From Streptosporangium saharense (GTDB lineage: Bacteria; Actinomycetota; Actinomycetes; Streptosporangiales; Streptosporangiaceae), in the NCBI RefSeq assembly GCF_014203715.1, contig NZ_JACHJP010000001.1, positions 1,032,432 to 1,096,431 on the forward strand: 64,000 bases of DNA. Direction: 5' to 3'. The notes below the pieces were generated by a model that worked only from the letters and a program-made list of their open reading frames with translations, was not told the origin of the DNA and searched no databases. Each line of letters opens with the position of its first letter. The stretch's first letter is position 1. The translations under genes were made by a program, and so were the position numbers. Positions 7,703-17,059 of this stretch are shown in pieces.

Positions 7703-9883
7703 TCATCTCTTGGTACCACCTTTTCTCCGATGGGGTTCGGATGGTGCTTTCTGTGGATAGATCCGGAGAGGGGAAGGGGTGCCTTCCAGGCCGGGCAATG
7801 AACGTTTCGTCCGGATTTTTGGTGATTTATCGTCTTGTTCGTTTGCGGTGAACCACTCGAAGTTCCTGCCGCGCGGATCCGGAGGAGTGGGGGCACCGGG
7901 GAGGAGCCCGTTCGGACGGGTGCGCGGATAGTGCACCGGCAGCGCCGGGTCACCGCGCGAGACCGTCAACATCGCGTCGCGGATCGTGGACAGCGCCGGG
8001 GAGGAGGCCACCTTCTCCTCGAAGACCTGCCTCGCCTTCTCCAGGACCTTGGCGCCGTCGGTGGCGGGGAGGTCCCCGGTGAGGGTGCGGTAGTAGGCCG
8101 CGTACTCCGCCCCCGTGTGCAGTTCGGTGCCGTCGGGATCGACGGCGAGCCGTACGCTGCCGAAACCGAGCGGGCGGCCGAGACCGAGCCGGTGGAAGTG
8201 CCCCTCGGGGAGGCTGAGCAGCCAGGCGAGCGCCCCAAGCTCGTGCTCGTCGAGGTCGCGGACCTCGACGGTGAACCGGAAGACCGTGCCGGGCCGTACC
8301 CAGCCGTTGATCGAGCGGTTCTGGGTGTCGCGCTGCTCGGCGCCGGGGACCGTCTTGTAGCGCCTCCTGTCCCTGGTCAGTTCGCCGCTGTCGCCGGGAG
8401 ATCTCCACGAGCGCGTGTACTCCCGGTGACGGTCACCGGCCGGGGCTTGTGTCGGGTCCTCGGGCCCGGCGACGTTCCAGTGTTTCCCGGCGTCCAGGCC
8501 CGCGTGGTGCCAGTACACCTTCCTGCCGCGCAGACCCCGTCCCTCCGCGTAGAGGTTCTCCTTCGGAGTGCCGTCCCTGACCGGACGCTGGGGCCGCTGC
8601 CTGGACTCCGCCAGGTAGAACCGGCCCTGCTGGGGCTTGGGGCGGCTGAGGATCGCCAGCGACAGACCGTCCCCCTCGAACCTGGCCACGGCGTCGGCGG
8701 CGACGTCGTCGCAGGTGACCGGGCCGACGCGTAGCCGTCCCCGATAGGCGGAGGGCCGCACCCCGCTGCCCTTCGGTGCCACCCACCCGAACACCCGGTC
8801 GGCCGGGGACAGGCACTCGTAGCGGGACGCCGGGGTCAGATCCTCACCCAGCAGCGTCGAGGGGGCGACGGGATACAGGTCGCGGGGGATGAGGACCGGA
8901 TACAGCCGATCGACCCCGCCGTCCACGAGCCTGGCGTAACAGATGGCGGAACGCCCCAGCCGCATGTGGTTCTCGTCGTGGAGGTGTGGGCTCCAGGCGA
9001 GCTGGCCCGGTCCTTCGCCGATACGCTCGCCCGGCCCCGCGGGTAGGCCGCCCGGGGTGCGTCTCTGGAGGAGGTCCTCGTCGGCGTGGGCGTCGCGGTA
9101 GTTCTGGATCAGCAGGTCCCAGTCCTCGACCAGCGCCTTCCACTCCCGCGCGAGGGGCAGGGGCGACGACTTCTCGCCCGGTGTCCGGTAGAGGAACCGC
9201 TCGTACTTCTTGCCCTCGATGTTGGGGCCGGTGATGTAGGCGATGCCGGTGACCACCTTCTCCCCTCTTTCGGCGACGAGCGCCACGGTCGAGTCCGCCG
9301 GAGCGAAATCAACCACTTTTTCGCCATTTTTGGTTTTGCTGATCACCGCCCGAAGGCGCTCCATGTGCCGAGGAGCATGGAGGTCGCCGTCCGGATAGAG
9401 GTTCTCGCCGCTCTTCTTGTCGTACATCTCGAACAACGCGCTCTGGAGACGGACGAGGACTCCCTCCCCGGCGACGTACACCGGCACCATGCCCAGGGCG
9501 TACTCGGCACCGCGCCGGAAGCCGAAAGGTGTGTCATGGGCGTCGAAGACGCCGAAGCGGGAGTTGGTGGCGGCTTCGTAGGCGGCGCGGAGCATGCCCT
9601 TGACCGTGGTCGCGGGCAGGTGCGGGCGGCCGTCGCGCAGCCGTACGGGATAGACCAGGTGGTCCTTCTCCTCGGTCGAGGGCGGGATGGCGCGGGTGGT
9701 GTCCAGGAGCAGGAGCGGGGTCTCGACGGTCAGCGTCACCGCGATCCCGCCGGTCAGGCACTCCGCCCGCAGCCGGTCCCTCGGCGGCGGCGCGGCGTCT
9801 TGGAACGGCTCGGGCAGGGCGTCCCGGGGGAAGGCGGGGATGAAGGTGTAGGGGTTGAGGAATCCCTCTTCGCCGGTCGTCAC
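7703..9883 (-). CDS. Type III CRISPR RAMP protein, TIGR03986-like (Cas7 with insertion)
   Basis: 726 residues. It opens with FLNPYTFIPAFPRDALPEPF, the NPYxFxP start that marks TIGR03986-family CRISPR RAMP proteins. It then has a Cas7 core strand (VTLTVETPLLLLD), the substrate loop ending RPHLPATTVKGMLRAAYEA, and a C-terminal glycine-rich RAMP loop (LGRPLGFGSVRL, about residues 565-576). The long middle section is a large insertion relative to ordinary Csm3, as in the Cas7-insertion subunit of III-Dv complexes. It should bind crRNA at the distal end of the backbone, and the acidic loop around LLLLDTTRA may hold a target-cleaving aspartate. Its GTG start overlaps the csx19 stop (GTGA). Confidence 0.8.
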   Translation of the reverse strand: MTTGEEGFLNPYTFIPAFPRDALPEPFQDAAPPPRDRLRAECLTGGIAVTLTVETPLLLLDTTRAIPPSTEEKDHLVYPVRLRDGRPHLPATTVKGMLRAAYEAATNSRFGVFDAHDTPFGFRRGAEYALGMVPVYVAGEGVLVRLQSALFEMYDKKSGENLYPDGDLHAPRHMERLRAVISKTKNGEKVVDFAPADSTVALVAERGEKVVTGIAYITGPNIEGKKYERFLYRTPGEKSSPLPLAREWKALVEDWDLLIQNYRDAHADEDLLQRRTPGGLPAGPGERIGEGPGQLAWSPHLHDENHMRLGRSAICYARLVDGGVDRLYPVLIPRDLYPVAPSTLLGEDLTPASRYECLSPADRVFGWVAPKGSGVRPSAYRGRLRVGPVTCDDVAADAVARFEGDGLSLAILSRPKPQQGRFYLAESRQRPQRPVRDGTPKENLYAEGRGLRGRKVYWHHAGLDAGKHWNVAGPEDPTQAPAGDRHREYTRSWRSPGDSGELTRDRRRYKTVPGAEQRDTQNRSINGWVRPGTVFRFTVEVRDLDEHELGALAWLLSLPEGHFHRLGLGRPLGFGSVRLAVDPDGTELHTGAEYAAYYRTLTGDLPATDGAKVLEKARQVFEEKVASSPALSTIRDAMLTVSRGDPALPVHYPRTRPNGLLPGAPTPPDPRGRNFEWFTANEQDDKSPKIRTKRSLPGLEGTPSPLRIYPQKAPSEPHRRKGGTKR

Positions 9884-10449
9884 ACGGTTCCTTTCACGAG
9901 ATAGGGCTCGAAGCCGATCAGCCGCTCCTCGGCGACGTGGATGTTGCCGTGGTCGTCACCGACGACGACGTACTCGCGGGTCAGCAACCGCACCCGCCTG
10001 TGGTGGCCCTCGGCCAGGGGAACGGCCGTCGGCAGGGGGACGGTCAGGTGGCCGACCCGGCTTGAGGAGAGCGCGACCCAGCCGGGGCCGGGCGTGGCGG
10101 AGTCGTCGACAGCGCCCCACAGGAGGTAGTGGTTGTCCAGGGTCGTCAACGCCTCCAGGTCCTCAACCGGCTCGTCGAACGTGGCCGGGAACGGAGCACG
10201 GTCCTCGGTCAGCAGCACCGCGCGGTCCTGAGTCCAGCGCAGCTCGGCCTCGCCGGTGAAGACCCGCGCCTCGTAGACGGCCGACAGGCCGACGAGGCCC
10301 TCGGGGGTACGGCACGTCCCACCCGCCACTGAGGCGATCCGGTAGGCCGACGGCGTCGTCAGCAGGGCACACCCGCCGTCGAGGCCGGACGCCTCCAGTG
10401 CTCGCGGCAACGTGAGACCCGTGACGGCGGCGGCGCGTAGAACGGTCAT
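9880..10449 (-). CDS. csx19: Csx19-like CRISPR-associated protein (TIGR03984-like)
   Basis: 189 residues from the ATG at 10449, which overlaps the stop of the double-Cas7 gene (ATGA). The open frame extends a further 112 codons upstream, but that part is out of register with any gene and antisense-like. The product shows the Csx19-type core: TTLDNHYLLWGAVDD, WVALSSSRVGHLTVPLP and a final strand set REYVVVGDDHGNIHVAEERLIGF. Csx19 is a marker and structural subunit of type III-D complexes. Its position between two Cas7 genes is the same as in III-Dv loci. The assignment rests on pattern and context; no enzymatic residues are expected. Confidence 0.7.
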   Translation of the reverse strand: MTVLRAAAVTGLTLPRALEASGLDGGCALLTTPSAYRIASVAGGTCRTPEGLVGLSAVYEARVFTGEAELRWTQDRAVLLTEDRAPFPATFDEPVEDLEALTTLDNHYLLWGAVDDSATPGPGWVALSSSRVGHLTVPLPTAVPLAEGHHRRVRLLTREYVVVGDDHGNIHVAEERLIGFEPYLVKGTV

Positions 10450-11993
10450 GACACCTCCTGTGCCAGGTAGTCGGTCCAGGCCCGCCCGACGGAGGACACC
10501 TCCGGCGAGTTCAGGGCCTGCGGCAGCGTGACCGGCCGTGCCCAGGGCGGGCCGGTCAGGACGACCTCGGTGACCTCGATGTCGCCGAACCCCCGGTTGG
10601 CGGAGGCGCCGAGCGGGATCCGTCCCTCGGCCAGGTCGCGCAGGGTGACGAGCAGCAGGGCCAGCGCGACGTCGGAGCCGGAGCCGAGGCGGGTGAGATC
10701 GACGGAGAGCCTGATCGGCTCCCACCCCACGGCATGGGGTTCGAGCACGGTGAACAGCCGTCCGTCGGCGGCCCCGCCGGTCCACCGGTCGAGGGAGACG
10801 TGGTCGGAGCGCGCCATCCCCAGGTCCTCCAGCCTGTCGCGGACCGAGTCGGATTCGTCGGGTTCACCCCCGATGGCGGCGTCCCACAGTTCGTCGGGGA
10901 CGGTCACCAGGGCCGCGCACTCCTCGGCGCGCAGCGCCCCCGCCCCACGCTCCCGCCCGTCACGGGCCGCACCGAACAGTGCCCGTACGGCGGGCAGCTG
11001 GTCGAGCTGGGCACGGAAGGCGGCGCTGTAGTCGGCAGGGGAGGCGCCGGGCGGTGCCGACGGCGCCGGGGGACCGCCTTCCCGCGCGGTGCGCTCGACG
11101 AACTCGGCGTGCCCGCGCAGCGCCCCCTTGATCGACCCGCCGGGCAGGACGAGCGTGACGTGGCGACGATCAACCCGCGTGGTCAGCGGCAGGGTGTCGG
11201 CGAACAGACCGCCCGCCCCGGCCCTGACCATCACCGGTGCCAGCGGCCGCCACTCCACCCGGATGTCGAGCACCTGTCTGGCGGGCGGCAGGGCGGGATC
11301 GGTCCGCCGCGAAGGCTCGGCTCCGCGACGGCGCGCGGGATCGTCCCGCAGTACGGCGGGCAGCCCCTCGGGAGAGTCGAACCTGTCGACGACCATCTCG
11401 AACGGGTCGTCGAGCAGCCGTACCGCGCCCAGCCCCCTGCCGGTCGCCGCGCCGACGCGCACCTTCCCCGCGCGCAGCGCCGTGAGCAGCGCGTCCATCC
11501 TGGCCTCGTCGAGGTCGGCCTCCTCGTTCGACTCGACATCGATCTCCAGCCTGACGTAGTGACCGGCCGGGATGACGGCCCTGCCGTACAGGAACTCGGG
11601 GGCCGCCGCGCCCGTCACCCTGTCGATGCCCACCGAGGGCCGGAACTCCAGGGCGGCGACGTCGAGTGGGGCGGCGGGCAGGGCGTGCTCGTCGAGGCGC
11701 GGCTCGGTCGTCACGAGGCCGTCGGCGACGACCACGCGGCTGGCGTGGCCCTTCTCCTCCGCCGACCCCCACAGGCCGTCCAGCGTGCCGGGCTGGGCAC
11801 CGTCCATCCAGTGCCGCAGGACTCCGGCCAGGGTGGTGCCGGGGACGTACGGCCTGCCCTGGCCGTCGAGCGCGATCGGCAGCGGATCGGACGGGTCGTG
11901 GCCCAGGCCGCCGACGTGCAGCGGCGCGGTGGTGAGCAGCCAGCCGCGCGCCCTGACCCTGCTGGTGAGGTGGCGTCCCGCTCTGGGGCTCAT
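10446..11993 (-). CDS. Double Cas7 (Csm3-like) RAMP fusion, Cas7-2x
   Basis: 515 residues consisting of two RAMP/Cas7 units in tandem. Unit 1 (about 10-200) has TAPLHVGGLGHDPSDPLPIA, PYVPGTTLAGVLRHW and a glycine loop GAATGRGLGAVRLL. Unit 2 (about 240-490) has LAPVMVRAGAGGLFADTLPL, LVLPGGSIKGALRGHAEF and GASANRGFGDIEV. Each unit keeps aspartates in the loop where Csm3 carries its target-cleaving residue (DPSDPLPIALD; FADTLPLTTRVD). The protein should form two backbone positions of the crRNA complex and probably cuts target RNA. Start at ATG 11993 overlaps the preceding stop (ATGA). This matches the Cas7-2x subunit of fused III-D variants. Confidence 0.8.
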   Translation of the reverse strand: MSPRAGRHLTSRVRARGWLLTTAPLHVGGLGHDPSDPLPIALDGQGRPYVPGTTLAGVLRHWMDGAQPGTLDGLWGSAEEKGHASRVVVADGLVTTEPRLDEHALPAAPLDVAALEFRPSVGIDRVTGAAAPEFLYGRAVIPAGHYVRLEIDVESNEEADLDEARMDALLTALRAGKVRVGAATGRGLGAVRLLDDPFEMVVDRFDSPEGLPAVLRDDPARRRGAEPSRRTDPALPPARQVLDIRVEWRPLAPVMVRAGAGGLFADTLPLTTRVDRRHVTLVLPGGSIKGALRGHAEFVERTAREGGPPAPSAPPGASPADYSAAFRAQLDQLPAVRALFGAARDGRERGAGALRAEECAALVTVPDELWDAAIGGEPDESDSVRDRLEDLGMARSDHVSLDRWTGGAADGRLFTVLEPHAVGWEPIRLSVDLTRLGSGSDVALALLLVTLRDLAEGRIPLGASANRGFGDIEVTEVVLTGPPWARPVTLPQALNSPEVSSVGRAWTDYLAQEVS

Positions 11994-14317
11994 CTCTCGC
12001 TCCCGGTGTCCGTCGAAGTCGCCTCGTCGCGGCCGTGCGCGGCCAGACAGGAGTCCACCAGCGTGCGTACCGCCTCGTGCCGGAGCTCGGCCCGCAGGCT
12101 CTTGACCCCATCCCGGGTGACGACGAGCTGGTCCTCCGGCAGATTCAGCAGCGTCCACACCGCGTCAGGGCCGGTCAGCAGCTCTCTGAGCGTCGTCACC
12201 GCCTCCTTCGGCCAGGGGGGACGGCCCGCCTTCTCCCTGGTGAGCCAGAGCAGACCGCTCTCCGCGCGGCCGGACGGCAGCTCACGGACGATCCGCCGCA
12301 GCGCGTTGAGCTGGGTGCTGGAGACTCCGGAGGGAACGACCCGGGCGCGTAGCGTCCTGTCGGCCCTGATCCGCTCGCAGGACCGGTGGATCTCCGCACG
12401 CCAGGCGGCGCGCTCGAAGATCCGTGCCTCCCGGTGCCCCTTCTCGTCCGGCGCGAGCGGCCCGATCGGCCCGGCCGGTTCGGCGGGCTCGGCCTGCGCG
12501 AGAGCCGCGGGAGACGTGGACTGGGCGGCGACGGGGGCGAGCAGGACGTCGTGGTCGAACTCCACCTGCCCGAACCCCTCGGCCCTGCGCTCACCCACCC
12601 CCGCGGCCCGTACCTCCGCGAGGACCTCCGGGGTGAGCGGGCCGCCGTCCACCGTGAAGGTCAGGCAGCTTCCCTGCGCGAGGCCGTACAGGGTGGGGCG
12701 GGGAAGGTTCCACCCCCGGTGCCAGCTCTCGGTGCGCTGCTCGCCGAGGGCGACGGTGACTCCCCTCCCGTCAGCCGCCGCGCTCAGCCGTACGCCGGGG
12801 GCTCCCGCCTTCGCGAACGCCTGCTCAAGCGCCCGCGCGACGTCACGCGGGTCCGTGCTCGGCCGCAGCCTGCGGTCGCGGACCAGCAGGCCGGACAGCA
12901 GCCACACACTGAGCGAGCGACCGCCGTGGCCGCCCGCCGACGGAACGCCGACCGGGGTGGCCGTGACCCGGACCTTCCCGTAGTCGTCCTTGGCCGAGCG
13001 GCCGATCCGCCAGCCTCCCGTCAGCCGCCGCGCCCAGCCGTCGCCCAGCGCGCCCGTACGGACCCGCACCTCGGCGCGGAGCACCGTCCCGGCCGCCAGC
13101 GCCCGGTAGACGTAGACGCCGCCGACCTCCCGGGTGGGCCGTTGCAGGTCGTCCTGGATGGTGTTGTGCATGCGTACCGTGCTCGCGGGGTTGACGACGG
13201 TGTACTTCTCCGGCCCTTCGGGCACGAGATATCCCGTCCGGTACGGCTTGCTCCTGGGAGGCCCGTCCCCCGCCATCTGGTTGCCGGCCACCGTGCCGTC
13301 CGCGTCCTTCTTGTGCACCAGGACCCTGGGCACCGGCAACGTCCTGACTCCCGGGGAGGGCACGGGGAAGGCCGCCGTGACCACCAGGTCGCCGGTGCGG
13401 ACGAGGGCGTGCGCCCCACCGCCCAGCCTCCTGGCGACCTCCGGCATCAGGCACCAGCCGGGGATGTGGTCGGCGCCCCTGACGACGTTGCCCAGCACCG
13501 TGGCCGCGACGAGCACCGGCTGCTCGACCGTGATGAGCAGCTCCACACGCTCCCATCCGGTGCCCGCCGTACCCGCCGGTTCCGGACGGTCGGCGACCGC
13601 GTGATCCGGGCCGTCCGGCGGCGACGGGACACCGTCCAGGGGTGGCGGCGTCCACTCGGGGGAGACGCCGGGGCCGTCGAGGGTCATCCGGCAGCGGCCC
13701 GCGCCACGGCGCCGTTTGCCGCCGAGCCGTTCCAGCAGCCGTGCCCCCGCGTCCAGCAGGGCGACGGCGGCCTCCCGCTGGGTCCGGTCGAGTCCGGCGA
13801 ACCCGTCGATCCTGGCCCGGCCCTCCAGGGTGACGCCGCCCCGGGCCAACTCCTCGAAGCGGAGCATGCCCTCCTCGGCGCCACCGGTGTGTGGATCGAC
13901 CGCGACGCCCGGCTTGCGGAAGGTCGTCGCCAGGGCGACGCGCGGCCGCTCCCGCAGCGCCTCGGCGAGCCTGCCGGGCAGCCGCAGCGGGCCGTCCAGC
14001 GTCAGCGCGGCCGGGGCCGAGGTCCTGCCCACCGGGCCCGGAATTCCGTTCACCGGGGCGTACTGGCCGCCGAACAGGAACCTCACCCAGTCGTGCCACA
14101 CCCCCACGGGGCCGCTGTCCAGGGCGTGGGCGGCCAGCTCGCAGGAGTCGCGCCAGACGCCGACCAGGGACTTGGCGGGCACGACCGGGGGAGCGGGAGC
14201 CCGGGACGACTCCTCCTCGCGCTGGATGATCTGGTTGACGTAGCCGGAGGCACCCCTTCCCGTGCCCACCCCCCAGTCGCTCACCATGAACAACGAGATC
14301 GTGAACTCGCCCGTCAC
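11990..14317 (-). CDS. csx10: Csx10-type RAMP fusion (Cas7-Cas5-Cas11-like)
   Basis: 775 residues from a GTG at 14317, preceded by GGGAGGAGACGC and overlapping the cas10 stop (GTGA). Three parts can be distinguished. Residues 1-230 form a Cas7-like unit (FTISLFMVSDWGVGTGRG, PVVPAKSLVGVWRDSCE). Residues about 250-580 form a Cas5/Csx10-like unit (RVELLITVEQPVLVAA, IPGWCLMPEVARRL, TVRMHNTIQDDLQRPTREVG). The last 170 residues are helical and charged, as expected for a fused Cas11 small subunit. The N-terminal unit lacks an aspartate in the usual cleavage loop (GYVNQIIQREEES), so that site may be inactive. It should cap the crRNA 5' handle and contact Cas10. The III-Dv comparison is inference from order and size. 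Confidence 0.75.
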   Translation of the reverse strand: MTGEFTISLFMVSDWGVGTGRGASGYVNQIIQREEESSRAPAPPVVPAKSLVGVWRDSCELAAHALDSGPVGVWHDWVRFLFGGQYAPVNGIPGPVGRTSAPAALTLDGPLRLPGRLAEALRERPRVALATTFRKPGVAVDPHTGGAEEGMLRFEELARGGVTLEGRARIDGFAGLDRTQREAAVALLDAGARLLERLGGKRRRGAGRCRMTLDGPGVSPEWTPPPLDGVPSPPDGPDHAVADRPEPAGTAGTGWERVELLITVEQPVLVAATVLGNVVRGADHIPGWCLMPEVARRLGGGAHALVRTGDLVVTAAFPVPSPGVRTLPVPRVLVHKKDADGTVAGNQMAGDGPPRSKPYRTGYLVPEGPEKYTVVNPASTVRMHNTIQDDLQRPTREVGGVYVYRALAAGTVLRAEVRVRTGALGDGWARRLTGGWRIGRSAKDDYGKVRVTATPVGVPSAGGHGGRSLSVWLLSGLLVRDRRLRPSTDPRDVARALEQAFAKAGAPGVRLSAAADGRGVTVALGEQRTESWHRGWNLPRPTLYGLAQGSCLTFTVDGGPLTPEVLAEVRAAGVGERRAEGFGQVEFDHDVLLAPVAAQSTSPAALAQAEPAEPAGPIGPLAPDEKGHREARIFERAAWRAEIHRSCERIRADRTLRARVVPSGVSSTQLNALRRIVRELPSGRAESGLLWLTREKAGRPPWPKEAVTTLRELLTGPDAVWTLLNLPEDQLVVTRDGVKSLRAELRHEAVRTLVDSCLAAHGRDEATSTDTGSER

Positions 14318-15924
14318 GCGTCTCCTCCCTCTGATCTCCACGGCCCCTCCGGCACGAACGGCCGGGCCGCCATCACGTCCAGCAGCCTCGTCACGGACCT
14401 CTCCTCGGGGCCGGTACGGTCGGTCCACGTCAGGCCGCCGTCCTGCCCCAGGGCGAGCAGGGCCCCGGTGCGCGCGGCGTTCCCCGTGAAGCGGCGGCGC
14501 GCCAGCTCGAAGCGGGAGGCCGCGACCTCCTCGCCCAGGCACATCCCCTCGCGCAGTTCGTGCACGAGACCACCGGGCAGGAGCACCTCCCCCGAGGCCG
14601 GGTCACGCCGCCGCAGCGCGGCGACCCCTTCGAGCACGTCCTGCCAGCGCCGCCCGCGCGCCCTGGCGTCCCCGCTGCCCACCCCCACGAGGTACGGCGA
14701 GGCGGACCTGCCGCCGCCACCGGACAGGGCGACCGAGGCGCGGATGCGCTTCAGGTCGGGGGCCGAACTCTCGAACAGTGAGACGAACGACAGGGCAGAG
14801 CCCCAGCCCTTGACCCCCTTGGCCTCCTTGGTCAGCGCCTCGGCCAGCTCGTAGGCGAAGTGGAAGGGGTAGTTGCGCTTGACGATCGCCACCCCGGCCG
14901 CCGCACTCAGGCCGTCACGGTCCAGGCGCGCGAGGACGGGACGCAGCAGGGGATCCTCCTTCGTCATCCGCTCGAACCGCTCCAGGTAGTGCCGGGCGAA
15001 GGGCAGCGCGACCTCCCCCTCGCACACCACGGTCAGGTCGTCCCCCCCGATGATCAGCGGCAGGACGCGGACGGCCTCACCGGAGGCGAGTTCGCGGGCG
15101 GTGAGCCGCAGCGCGGCGGCGAACGCCCGCTTGGCGCAGCCGTCCACACCGCGTGAGAGGGCGCCCAGCCTCTCCGCGTGACGGCGGTCCCGCTCCCCGG
15201 GCGGCAGGGGCGCGTCCGCCACGCCGAGGCCGTCCAGGCCGCCGAAGACCTCGCCGAGACCGTTGCCGTCGGCGTGAATCACCGCCACCCACTCGGTCCT
15301 GAACCCGAGGTGGTCGACGATCTCGTTCATCGTGGCCCGGTCGGTCCCGGCGATGGCGGACATCCGGGAGAGCGCGCCCGGATGTGACACGCGCTTCGCC
15401 CTGGACACGGCGGACTCGGGACGGGCCGCCTCACCCTCTCCCTCGCTGTGCAGGCCCTCCGCGGGAAGCCCGTCCGACGCGCAGTCCGCCACGATGGGCA
15501 GGCGGGGGAAGCGCGCCGACGGTCCCGGCCGCCGCTCGCGCACCGTCGGCAGCTTTCTGCGCGCCTCCTGTACGGCGGAGGCCAGCGAGCCCTCCTCGTA
15601 GTCGACGACCACGCCGCACACGTCCAGCCCCGGGGCGAACTCCAGCGCGAGCAACTCCAGCCGCGTCACCAGCCGCTCCCCGGCCTGTCTGTCCCTGACC
15701 AGGACGGTGACGCCGCCCGCGCCCGCGACCAGCAGCTCCGCGTCATGGGTGCCGATGCGCCAGCCGTCCCTGTCGAAACCGGGGAAGACCTCCTTCAGAG
15801 CCTTGTCGGCCCACTCGCCGTCGACCCGGGCGATCAGGTCGGACGCCCCGACGATCTGCTGGCGTTTGCCCGAGGCGAAGATGTACCGCTGGAGACCGGC
15901 CGTACCGATCATGACGAGGTGCAT
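14314..15924 (-). CDS. cas10: Cas10, compact, GGDD-positive, without HD domain
   Basis: 536 residues. It starts directly with the first palm region (MHLVMIGTAGLQRYIFASGK, QQIVGASDLIARV) and lacks the N-terminal HD nuclease of full-length Cas10. The second palm carries the metal ligands: HADGNGLG at about 217-224 and GGDD at 293-296 (DNA 15037-15048), so it should make cyclic oligoadenylates from ATP when the complex binds target RNA. A C-terminal helical bundle follows. The ATG at 15924 is preceded by AGGAGAGAC. The gene overlaps the SAVED gene by 16 nt upstream and csx10 by 4 nt downstream. Loss of HD means no intrinsic ssDNA cleavage; signalling must carry the immunity. Confidence 0.88.
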   Translation of the reverse strand: MHLVMIGTAGLQRYIFASGKRQQIVGASDLIARVDGEWADKALKEVFPGFDRDGWRIGTHDAELLVAGAGGVTVLVRDRQAGERLVTRLELLALEFAPGLDVCGVVVDYEEGSLASAVQEARRKLPTVRERRPGPSARFPRLPIVADCASDGLPAEGLHSEGEGEAARPESAVSRAKRVSHPGALSRMSAIAGTDRATMNEIVDHLGFRTEWVAVIHADGNGLGEVFGGLDGLGVADAPLPPGERDRRHAERLGALSRGVDGCAKRAFAAALRLTARELASGEAVRVLPLIIGGDDLTVVCEGEVALPFARHYLERFERMTKEDPLLRPVLARLDRDGLSAAAGVAIVKRNYPFHFAYELAEALTKEAKGVKGWGSALSFVSLFESSAPDLKRIRASVALSGGGGRSASPYLVGVGSGDARARGRRWQDVLEGVAALRRRDPASGEVLLPGGLVHELREGMCLGEEVAASRFELARRRFTGNAARTGALLALGQDGGLTWTDRTGPEERSVTRLLDVMAARPFVPEGPWRSEGGDA

Positions 15925-17057
15925 GTCTCTCCTGTCTCGTGCGGGTGCTCGACCACCCGCATCGTGTGGCCGAACAGCCAGCCCAGTGCGAAGGCGACGC
16001 TGGCGGGGGCCGCGATGAACAGCCGGTGGGTCAGGTCCGCGTACTGCGGTCTGGCCCGGTTCCAGGCCCGCCACGACGCGTAGACGTGCCGTACCACCAG
16101 TTCGAAGTCGGCGGTCGTCTCGGGGAGGTTGGCCGGACCGCCGTCGATGACCAGCGCGGCCCGGCACCGCGCCCACTCTCCCCGGGCGTCCGCGCACCCG
16201 GCGCCCGCCGCGCGCAGCGCCTGGGCGACCATCAGCGGGTTGTCCGACAGGTGCACGACGACGGCGACGGCCCGCCCTTCCGGGTCGCTCTCGAAGTGCG
16301 GCTCCTCGACCACCTCGGCCAGCTTCGCCGCCCGTACGGCCTCCGCCGTGCTCAGCGGGTCCTTCAACCGGCCACTGATGCGGACGGCGGGGAAGAAGTC
16401 CGTGTGGGGGCGCTCGGAACGCTGCGGCAGCGTGACCCTCTCGGGGATGTCGTGCATCCCTCGCAGCTCACGCTGGACGTGGGACTTGAACTTGGCGCCC
16501 AGCTCGAAGGCGTCGGGCAGGGCGGCGTTGACGTACAGGGACACCGGCGTCGAGGGGTCGGCCGCGGACAGCTCGGTCAGCCGGGCGCTCATCAGCTCGT
16601 AGGCCACCCCCAGCGCGTCCTCACGGGTGGCGTTCCGCTCGGCGCCGGAACCGGACGAGGGGACGGCACGCCGTACGGTGAAGCAGGAGTCGTGACCACG
16701 CCGGGCGTGGTCGGCCGCTGCGACCGTCCACTGGGCGTTCCAGGGCTCCCGCCACTCCTCCCTCGGCAGGGCTACCACGATGCCGACCCCTCTGCTGCGC
16801 TGCTGCCACAGGTTGATCCCCGCGAACACGCCCGCCGCGACCACGCACAGCACCGTCAGGAACGGCCGCTGCTCTCCCAGCCAGCTCTTGATCACGTCCG
16901 GCAGGGTTCCGGCGGCCACCGCGGCGGCCACACCGGCCAGGGCCGCGACCGTCCACCCGGATGTCCCCTTCAGCACCTCCCTCGCCCTGCCCGTCCCGTT
17001 CCTGGCCCGGGGAAGTCTCATCTCCGCACCGCTCCATCCGTCGTTCTTCGCTTCCAT
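15909..17057 (-). CDS. Two-TM SAVED-like membrane effector of the type III CRISPR locus
   Basis: 382 residues. Two membrane helices near the N-terminus (about 35-51, GWTVAALAGVAAAVAAGTL; about 66-84, FLTVLCVVAAGVFAGINLW) are followed by a soluble domain with two related halves. The halves end in PVSLYVNAALPDAFELGAKF (171-190) and HRLFIAAPASVAFALGWLF (344-362). The second motif is the characteristic SAVED signature (strand, small-residue APA turn, helix with G). SAVED domains bind cyclic nucleotides. With the GGDD cas10 immediately downstream and overlapping, the likely role is a cyclic-oligoadenylate-gated membrane effector, comparable in architecture to the 2TM-SAVED effectors of CBASS. The start is uncertain: ATG 17057 is listed, but ATG 17021 has a GGAG nearby. 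First gene of the operon. Confidence 0.7.
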   Translation of the reverse strand: MEAKNDGWSGAEMRLPRARNGTGRAREVLKGTSGWTVAALAGVAAAVAAGTLPDVIKSWLGEQRPFLTVLCVVAAGVFAGINLWQQRSRGVGIVVALPREEWREPWNAQWTVAAADHARRGHDSCFTVRRAVPSSGSGAERNATREDALGVAYELMSARLTELSAADPSTPVSLYVNAALPDAFELGAKFKSHVQRELRGMHDIPERVTLPQRSERPHTDFFPAVRISGRLKDPLSTAEAVRAAKLAEVVEEPHFESDPEGRAVAVVVHLSDNPLMVAQALRAAGAGCADARGEWARCRAALVIDGGPANLPETTADFELVVRHVYASWRAWNRARPQYADLTHRLFIAAPASVAFALGWLFGHTMRVVEHPHETGETCTSS

Positions 17058-17059
17058 CC

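Noticed and set aside
10450..10785. N-terminal extension of the Csx19-like protein
   Set aside because: The extra residues are Arg-rich shadow sequence overlapping the end of the double-Cas7 gene; the ATG at 10449 forms the same ATGA overlap as its neighbours.
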